12,460 bases of DNA from Planctomycetota bacterium. Its GTDB lineage: Bacteria > Planctomycetota > Phycisphaerae > Sedimentisphaerales > Anaerohalosphaeraceae. Position numbers and translations under genes: made by a program. The stretch is from positions 1-12,460 of the forward strand of contig JAGHBX010000368.1 in NCBI GenBank assembly GCA_021160785.1. The letters run 5' to 3'. The notes under the pieces were generated by a model. It ran no database searches. It saw only the letters and a list, made by a program, of their open reading frames with translations, and was not told the DNA's origin. Positions 7,915 through 12,460 of the stretch are shown in pieces (the first letter of the stretch is position 1; each line of letters starts with the position of its first letter).

Positions 7915-8829
7915 CTATCGACCGCTCTCACCGGCGGCGCGCTCCTTAGGCTTGATATCGGGGACCTTCTTTAGAAGCTGTATCGGATCGGTGTCGGCGC
8001 CGAGAACTATGGTGGTCTCCTTTTCGAGGATTTTCCGCAAAGCCTCGATATCTCGCAGGAACATCGCAAACTCCGGATCATCTTCGAGCATCTTGTAGTA
8101 TCCGGCGGCTTCGGCGTCTCCGCTTCCGCGAATAGCCTTGGCACGGGCTTCGACAATTGCCAGCAACTCGGTGCGTCTGGCTTCGGCGTTTTTCTTGATC
8201 GTGTCCGCTTCCGTTTCACCGGCCTTGGTGATTGCTTCGGTCTTGCGCGTTCGCTCGGCCTTCATTCGCTCAAAAACCGCTTTCGTAACCGTCTCACTAA
8301 CGGCCAGTCGCCTTATGCCGATGACCTTGACATCGATGCCGAGTTTCTTCGCAGCCGGGCCTATTCTTGTTGCCATTTCGTTTTCAATTTCCGTGAACTT
8401 GATCTTTTCAAGATCGGAGTTGACAAAGTCGCCGAAATAGTGCTGACCGATCACGGTGTTCTGGGTATCCTGCAGCAGCACATCCAGTTGTATCTCTGCC
8501 TCCTCCTTGTCTACAACCGACTCACGAAAGACGAGCGGGTCGTCAATCTTCCATATAATATAACTGGTCACGGTGATGGGCTCGCCGCCGGCGGTGGTCG
8601 TATCCGTCAGAACAGTCTCGTATATCTGGTTTCGCCCGTCGTATCGCTGGATATGATTGATCGGCCGGGGCCACTTGAGATACACCCCAGGCTTATACAG
8701 TGTCCTTGTGGGCTCACCGAACCTCGTCACCACCGCAATCTCAGTCTCGCTAACCTGGAACGTAAAAAGATACAGTCCAAGGACACTCACAATCAACAAC
8801 ACAAAAACAAAAACCCAAACATTCTTCAT
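7915..8829 (-). CDS. hflC: HflC-like SPFH/band-7 membrane protein
   Basis: Probable HflC, partner of HflK in the membrane complex that modulates FtsH. At 304 residues it is typical for the family. One N-terminal membrane segment (about 4-23) is followed by the characteristic TEIAVVTRFGEPTRT and GVYLKWPRPINHIQRYDGR. The VTSYIIWKIDDPLVF strand and a long helical stretch rich in Ala, Glu and Lys (about 185-245, with EAITKAGETEADTIKKNAEA and GSGDAEAAGYY) are hallmarks of HflC. In the family the C-terminal helix region reads EF..FLRSLEAY; here it is EFAMFLRDIEALRKI. The ATG is preceded by AAGGA at 10 bases. It lies 45 bases after the polytopic SPFH gene and 66 bases before hflK, so the three are likely co-transcribed. 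The order hflC then hflK is the reverse of the E. coli arrangement. Confidence 0.9.
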   Translation of the reverse strand: MKNVWVFVFVLLIVSVLGLYLFTFQVSETEIAVVTRFGEPTRTLYKPGVYLKWPRPINHIQRYDGRNQIYETVLTDTTTAGGEPITVTSYIIWKIDDPLVFRESVVDKEEAEIQLDVLLQDTQNTVIGQHYFGDFVNSDLEKIKFTEIENEMATRIGPAAKKLGIDVKVIGIRRLAVSETVTKAVFERMKAERTRKTEAITKAGETEADTIKKNAEARRTELLAIVEARAKAIRGSGDAEAAGYYKMLEDDPEFAMFLRDIEALRKILEKETTIVLGADTDPIQLLKKVPDIKPKERAAGESGR

Positions 8830-8874
8830 TTCAATTCTATCCTTGTATAAAGTTCTGTGCTTTTTGAACCTGCT

Positions 8875-10914
8875 TTACTTATTCGGCATTGCCTCAAGGG
8901 CATCCAGATTCAACTTATAGAGACTGTTTTCTTCAGACTTCTGCAGATCGATGATATAGACCTCCGCATCGGCATCTTCGGCAATCACTACGAACTTGCG
9001 GGCATTGGGCAGCGTTTCTTCCAGCATTGCCAGCCTGTGCTGGCGAAGGAATATGTCGCCGCCGGCCCGGTATGCTTTGAGCTGATCGGCAAACCGCATG
9101 CCCGTGGCCTTTGCCAGGATAACCTTCTCGAAGGCGGCGCTTTGGGCTTCGATGAGCGTCCGGGAAATCTCCCCGCCGACGCCGGCGATGGCGTCATTGA
9201 GTTGGCGGCCTAATTGTGCGGCGCCTGCATCTTCGGCTTCCCTGGCATGCCGGTAACGTGTAGCCAGGTCATAGAGTTCATCGGCCTGTTTAACGCCGCC
9301 GCAAAGCGAGATCAGGATCGTGTTGCGCTCGGTCTGGGCGTCCATTATCGCAGCCTGTTTTTTCTGGACGGCGGCTATGACTTGCTGATACGCCTCGGTC
9401 ACCTCCACAGGCGGATGAATGCCCTGCAGCCCGACATGCACAATCTCGACGCCGACTCCGGCGGCGTCAGCCTCGTTCTGCATCTGGAAGGTAAGATGCT
9501 CGGCGGCCTTCGTCCGACCGGCGCCGAGAATGCTCTGCCTGGCGCTGTCGGCGTCGCCGTAGGTCTCCACTTTTGCACTCGCGAGATACCTGACTAATTC
9601 ACGATAGCATACCGTATACAGCACCTTTTCAGAATCGAAGTGATTGTACACATACGATTTGAGATCCCTTATTCGATATTGAACGGGAATAGCGGCGATA
9701 ACGAGGCTGACCGGCGGGGGGGCGTCTTCCTGTGCGCTTTCGGTGCGCTTTGCGGCAACGAGAAGCTTGTCTTCGACCTTATAGTGGGACTCGCCCCACA
9801 ACAACGGCTTTCGCTCGGTCTTCTCGGGATCCTCTTCAAAGCCGATAGTTAAAACCTGAATCTCTTTGGTCGGGTAAGTACGCGCCACGCCGAAAGGCCA
9901 GGGAAGTTTAAACGTAAGGCCGGGCTCGGCGACACGGTCAAAGGCGCCCAACCGCTCGATAACGGCCTGCTCGCCCGGCCCGACGACAACTACGCAGCTT
10001 AGCACATACAAGGTAGCAATCGCAAAGAGAACAAGCGGCAGAACCGCCTCCTCCAGGAGCTTGTAGAACCACGTCTGGGATACCTTGAACCCGAACTGGT
10101 AATCAATGGCGCCGGCAAAGGTGTGCAGGATGCCGCCAGGCTCGTTGATCATCCCCAACAGGCGACTGTCAAAAGCACTTCGGGCGTATTGCCCGGCGAT
10201 GCGGGGTCGGTAGATATCCAGAACCGTATTGATCGCCGTCTCAAAGCCTAACACAATCATGAGCACAGGGATAACCCACTCCATTACCCTGATCATGCCA
10301 TCCATCTTGTAGGCGGCAAGGGCAAGCCCCACGGCGGCGCAGAACGCGAGTATCGTAACCGAAAGCGTATAGCTGCCTCCCGCCCGGAGCGGTTTCCACT
10401 CCATCTGCGCGCTCATGCCGGTGGCGTAACGTCCGATCAGAAAGCCTACGAATGCGGCTATGACCAACAGAACCGCCGACAAGGCCTCATACCTATATTC
10501 CCTGCCTGCCGTATCGGCAATGCCGCCAATGAGCAGAAATCCAATGGTAATTTGATACACCGCAATAAGGACCGAAAAAGCTGGAAGAAACCACTTTTCC
10601 ATGATCCTCAAGCGTCGCTGTGCAACCGCCATCAGTTCGCCCTGTTCGCCGTGGGCCTGGAAGATAGTGTCTCCATGCCTCGCCCGGGCGATCTGCGCCA
10701 TGTCGAGCTTTTCCTGTTCCGCCCGGCTGCGCTGGTAGAATACGATTATCAGCACCAGCCAGACGAAAGCCCCCCCGAGTATCTGCCACGCCAGAGCGGA
10801 TACCGCATAATACCCGCTAAAACCGGAGAGCACGAAGGTTCCCACGAAGAATATGACGCTTAAAATAAAACCTGTGATGGCTATGTGCTGTGCCCGCCTG
10901 GATGATATATTCAT
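8875..10914 (-). CDS. Polytopic HflK-related SPFH/band-7 protein with N-terminal six-helix membrane domain
   Basis: A 679-residue protein made of two parts. Residues 1-260 form a membrane domain with hydrophobic segments at about 13-33, 38-60, 108-132, 141-161, 180-201 and 210-230; I do not recognise this domain. A seventh segment at about 288-310 leads into a band-7 domain beginning VGPGEQAVIERLGAFDRV and GLTFKLPWPFGVARTYPT. The C-terminal half resembles HflK: HPPVEVTEAYQQVIAAVQKK, then a helical region, then ETLPNARKFVVIAEDADAEV near the end. An insertion of about 25 residues (375-400, RTESAQEDAPPP) splits the SPFH core. The normal HflK has only one membrane segment, so this is an enlarged paralogue. 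It probably joins hflC and hflK, the next two genes, in one membrane assembly; that is inference. It is the first gene of the minus-strand unit. The ATG at 10914 has only a weak GGGA upstream. Confidence 0.85.
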   Translation of the reverse strand: MNISSRRAQHIAITGFILSVIFFVGTFVLSGFSGYYAVSALAWQILGGAFVWLVLIIVFYQRSRAEQEKLDMAQIARARHGDTIFQAHGEQGELMAVAQRRLRIMEKWFLPAFSVLIAVYQITIGFLLIGGIADTAGREYRYEALSAVLLVIAAFVGFLIGRYATGMSAQMEWKPLRAGGSYTLSVTILAFCAAVGLALAAYKMDGMIRVMEWVIPVLMIVLGFETAINTVLDIYRPRIAGQYARSAFDSRLLGMINEPGGILHTFAGAIDYQFGFKVSQTWFYKLLEEAVLPLVLFAIATLYVLSCVVVVGPGEQAVIERLGAFDRVAEPGLTFKLPWPFGVARTYPTKEIQVLTIGFEEDPEKTERKPLLWGESHYKVEDKLLVAAKRTESAQEDAPPPVSLVIAAIPVQYRIRDLKSYVYNHFDSEKVLYTVCYRELVRYLASAKVETYGDADSARQSILGAGRTKAAEHLTFQMQNEADAAGVGVEIVHVGLQGIHPPVEVTEAYQQVIAAVQKKQAAIMDAQTERNTILISLCGGVKQADELYDLATRYRHAREAEDAGAAQLGRQLNDAIAGVGGEISRTLIEAQSAAFEKVILAKATGMRFADQLKAYRAGGDIFLRQHRLAMLEETLPNARKFVVIAEDADAEVYIIDLQKSEENSLYKLNLDALEAMPNK

Positions 10915-10990
10915 CTGCTTGTCCCGATGCCCACGAACAAAAATTGTCGAACGACTGTAGAAAACCGATATCTATAAATCAAAACAACGC

Positions 10991-11019
10991 TTTACAAAGG
11001 TAAACCGAAGCAATATAAC
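10991..11019 (+). promoter_or_regulatory. Sigma70-type promoter for the divergent ABC-2 permease
   Basis: TTTACA at 10991-10996 (5 of 6 matches to the -35 consensus) and TATAAC at 11014-11019 (5 of 6 to the -10) are separated by 17 bases, the optimal spacing. Transcription would start near 11026, leaving a leader of about 38 bases before the GTG at 11064. The -35 overlaps a short inverted repeat TTTAC-AAAG-GTAAA (10991-11004). It is the best promoter I can see in the 149-base divergent gap. The assignment is by consensus only. Confidence 0.6.
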
Positions 11020-11051
11020 ACTAACATCCAGCTAAGTGTAGTGCTAATTTC

Positions 11052-11055
11052 AGGA
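11052..11055 (+). promoter_or_regulatory. Shine-Dalgarno site for the GTG-started permease
   Basis: AGGA lies 8 bases before the GTG at 11064. It supports this unusual start codon, since no in-frame ATG lies nearby. Confidence 0.6.
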
Positions 11056-11063
11056 AAACGCCC

Positions 11064-12026
11064 GTGCTGTTCAAACTGCTTGTTATCGCCAGGAACACAT
11101 TCACCGAAACAATCCGCCAACCCGTCTACGCGGTGATCATATCCATCGCATTGTTCCTCTTTGTCTTGAGTCCGGCACTAACAATGTACACTCTGGACGA
11201 GGATATCAAACTTCTCCGCGAGATAGGGCTGTCTACGCTGTTTCTGGCGGGTTTGTTCATAGCAATCTTTTCGGCAACTGGCGCTGTCACTGAAGAAATT
11301 GAGACAAAAACCATAACGACGATTCTGTCAAAACCCATCGGGCGACCAACCTTTATCTTAGGCAAATTCGTCGGTGTCTGTGCCGCCGTCGGCCTGGCCC
11401 ACTACATCTGCACAATCGCCATGTTGATGATTATTCGCCATGGTGTCCTGGAGACCGCCAGCGACACGCACGACTGGCCGGTCATCGTCGCCGGTTCGGT
11501 GATCGTCGTTTCCGCCCTGCTCCTAACCGCTTTTCTCAACTACAGTTACGACTGGCCCTTCTCCGCAACCGCCATAGTTTTGACCGCCGTTTTCGCAACC
11601 TTCGGCATCATATTTCTCTGCCTGATCGACAAGGAATGGAAGTTCAACCCGCAGGAAAACCACATCGAATTATTTGAAATCTACGGGTCCCTTTTGCTGC
11701 TGATGGCGGTGACCATTCTGGTCGCCCTTGCGGTGATGTTTTCGGCCCGATTTAATATTGTTTTGACACTCATGTGCTGCACCTCCATCTTCCTTATCGG
11801 ACTAATACACGACTGGCTGTTCGCCCGGCATGCAGACGCTCTCTGGGCGAAAATCGGCAGTGTACTCGTCCCGAACTTCCAGGTTTTCTGGATAAGCGAC
11901 GCCATTTATGAAAGCGTCGCCCCGCCGGCGTCCTATCTGCTGATGGGCGTTGTCTACGCGACCCTCTATACGGCAGGGATACTCTTTCTTGCCATCGCCC
12001 TCTTTCAGCGACGTCAGGTCGGCTGA
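11064..12026 (+). CDS. ABC-2 type transporter permease without adjacent ATPase
   Basis: Integral membrane subunit of an ABC-2 exporter, 320 residues from a GTG start. Hydrophobic segments lie at about 20-42, 56-75, 105-127, 141-162, 166-190, 208-230, 233-250 and 291-312. The cytoplasmic loop reads TEEIETKTITTILSKPIGRP and then FILGKFVGV, matching the equivalent loop of the permease at 1792-3159. Both proteins also begin with an ARNT motif (VARNTIAQALR versus IARNTFTETIR). It lacks the large soluble insert of that protein. The C-terminus LFQRRQVG is the usual basic F-x-R-R end. No ATP-binding gene lies beside it. It may share the ATPase at 3152-4408 or use one upstream of the window, or it may have lost its partner. 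It has its own promoter and is transcribed away from the SPFH unit. Confidence 0.88.
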   Translation: MLFKLLVIARNTFTETIRQPVYAVIISIALFLFVLSPALTMYTLDEDIKLLREIGLSTLFLAGLFIAIFSATGAVTEEIETKTITTILSKPIGRPTFILGKFVGVCAAVGLAHYICTIAMLMIIRHGVLETASDTHDWPVIVAGSVIVVSALLLTAFLNYSYDWPFSATAIVLTAVFATFGIIFLCLIDKEWKFNPQENHIELFEIYGSLLLLMAVTILVALAVMFSARFNIVLTLMCCTSIFLIGLIHDWLFARHADALWAKIGSVLVPNFQVFWISDAIYESVAPPASYLLMGVVYATLYTAGILFLAIALFQRRQVG

Positions 12027-12059
12027 CATACCAACTCGTCGGTCCGTTCTCTTGCAAGG

Positions 12060-12365
12060 TTATGCACAGACCTCGCAAATCATTGCGATCTCGTCGCAGT
12101 TATCCTGTTTTGAGCAGCGTGCGCAGTCGCTCCAGACCTTCATTGGCAGCGATGCCTTATCTACCTGAGTAAAGCCCATTTTCTCGAAGAAGCCGGGCTC
12201 TAACGTGAGCGTAAAGACCTTTTCCACGCCCAACTCTCCGGCGCCAGCCAGCATCGCGGCGACAAGCGCCCTGCCGACCCCCCTGCCGGCCGAGCCGTTA
12301 TCCACCGCTAAGGATTTGATTTCCGCTAAGTCCCGCCAGGTGACCTGCAGGGCGCAGCAGCCCAC
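12060..12365 (-). CDS. 5'-truncated GNAT acetyltransferase, short ArgA-like
   Basis: Resembles the short single-domain GNAT proteins annotated as N-acetyltransferase or N-acetylglutamate synthase, which transfer acetyl from acetyl-CoA to an amino group. The readable part starts GCCALQVTWRDLAEIKSLAV, then AGRGVGRALV (acetyl-CoA-binding motif A, R-x-x-G-x-A), then a strand TLTLEPGFFEKMGF, and the family's Cys-rich end SDCARCSKQDNCDE. The C-terminus is complete, with TAA at 12060-12062. The protein should have about 45-50 further N-terminal residues. In frame upstream only QKPAVIKSALHDGKI precedes the GTG at 12365, and then comes a TAA at 12411-12413. No other frame of the remaining bases gives the expected N-terminus. 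It is probably a pseudogene or a decayed copy; translation from the GTG would give 101 residues. It converges on the permease, 33 bases apart. Confidence 0.7.
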   Translation of the reverse strand: MGCCALQVTWRDLAEIKSLAVDNGSAGRGVGRALVAAMLAGAGELGVEKVFTLTLEPGFFEKMGFTQVDKASLPMKVWSDCARCSKQDNCDEIAMICEVCA

Positions 12366-12460
12366 AATTTTACCGTCATGGAGGGCACTTTTGATTACCG
12401 CAGGTTTCTGTTAATTATCGCCCCCCGGGCAAACAGACCTCGGACAAGCCCCGGGTTAAC

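Larger units (their letters stand above)
10915..11063. other. Divergent intergenic region between the SPFH unit and the ABC-2 permease
   Basis: 149 bases, AT-richer than the flanking genes, holding control signals for both directions. The plus-strand promoter is good. For the minus strand only a weak candidate is visible: TTGTAA, 16 bases, then ATAGAT, reading toward 10914. A short inverted repeat (10991-11004) and ACACT...AGTGT arms (11018-11022 and 11035-11039) could be operator sites, but are short enough to occur by chance. Confidence 0.5.

Noticed and set aside
6862..7974. Plus-strand open frame of 370 codons
   Set aside because: It lies antisense to hflK and the end of hflC, both of which have clear family motifs. 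Its translation shows no recognisable domain, so it is a shadow of their codon bias.

Overview
The window is a compact bacterial region of moderate GC. One strand dominates: seven large genes run on the minus strand from about 10914 down to 24, one gene (11064-12026) diverges from them, and an acetyltransferase remnant lies at the right edge. The gene content suggests a planctomycete, probably Phycisphaerae-like. The clues are an HflK-like SPFH protein with an extra multi-spanning membrane domain next to hflC and hflK, ABC-2 permeases with a large soluble insert, and a short intergenic hairpin repeat (CACGGGCA-TCC-TGCCCGTG) of a kind I recall from such genomes. No 16S or other phylogenetic marker is present, so the assignment is an inference.

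Right to left on the minus strand. (1) 8875-10914 encodes a 679-residue SPFH/band-7 protein with about six N-terminal membrane segments plus a seventh anchoring the SPFH domain. (2) 7915-8829 is hflC. (3) 6550-7848 is hflK. (4) 4582-6528 is a P1B-type metal-transporting ATPase without an HMA domain. Gaps between these four genes are only 45, 66 and 21 bp, so they probably form one transcription unit. (5) A 173-bp gap with two tandem 30-bp hairpin repeats separates them from a second unit: an ABC ATPase (3152-4408) whose 3' end overlaps an ABC-2 permease gene (1792-3159), followed after 10 bp by a membrane-anchored, TPR-like protein of unknown function (24-1781).

On the plus strand, 11064-12026 encodes a second ABC-2 permease related to the first in its 'KPIGR...ILGK' region. 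It has a good sigma70-type promoter but no ATPase beside it, so it may use the ATPase at 3152-4408 or one outside the window. At 12060-12365 (minus) is the C-terminal two thirds of a short ArgA-like GNAT acetyltransferase. An in-frame stop lies upstream and the expected N-terminal part is absent, so it is probably a broken gene.

The unifying theme is envelope and membrane-protein homeostasis: an enlarged HflK/HflC-type assembly, normally a regulator of the FtsH protease, linked to a metal-efflux pump and ABC-2 export machinery. No ftsH gene lies in the window. The most unusual item is the three-gene SPFH set with the polytopic member, together with its apparent co-transcription with the P-type ATPase. 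No tRNA, rRNA, CRISPR array, insertion sequence or prophage gene was seen. No gene-free stretch exceeds 300 bases.
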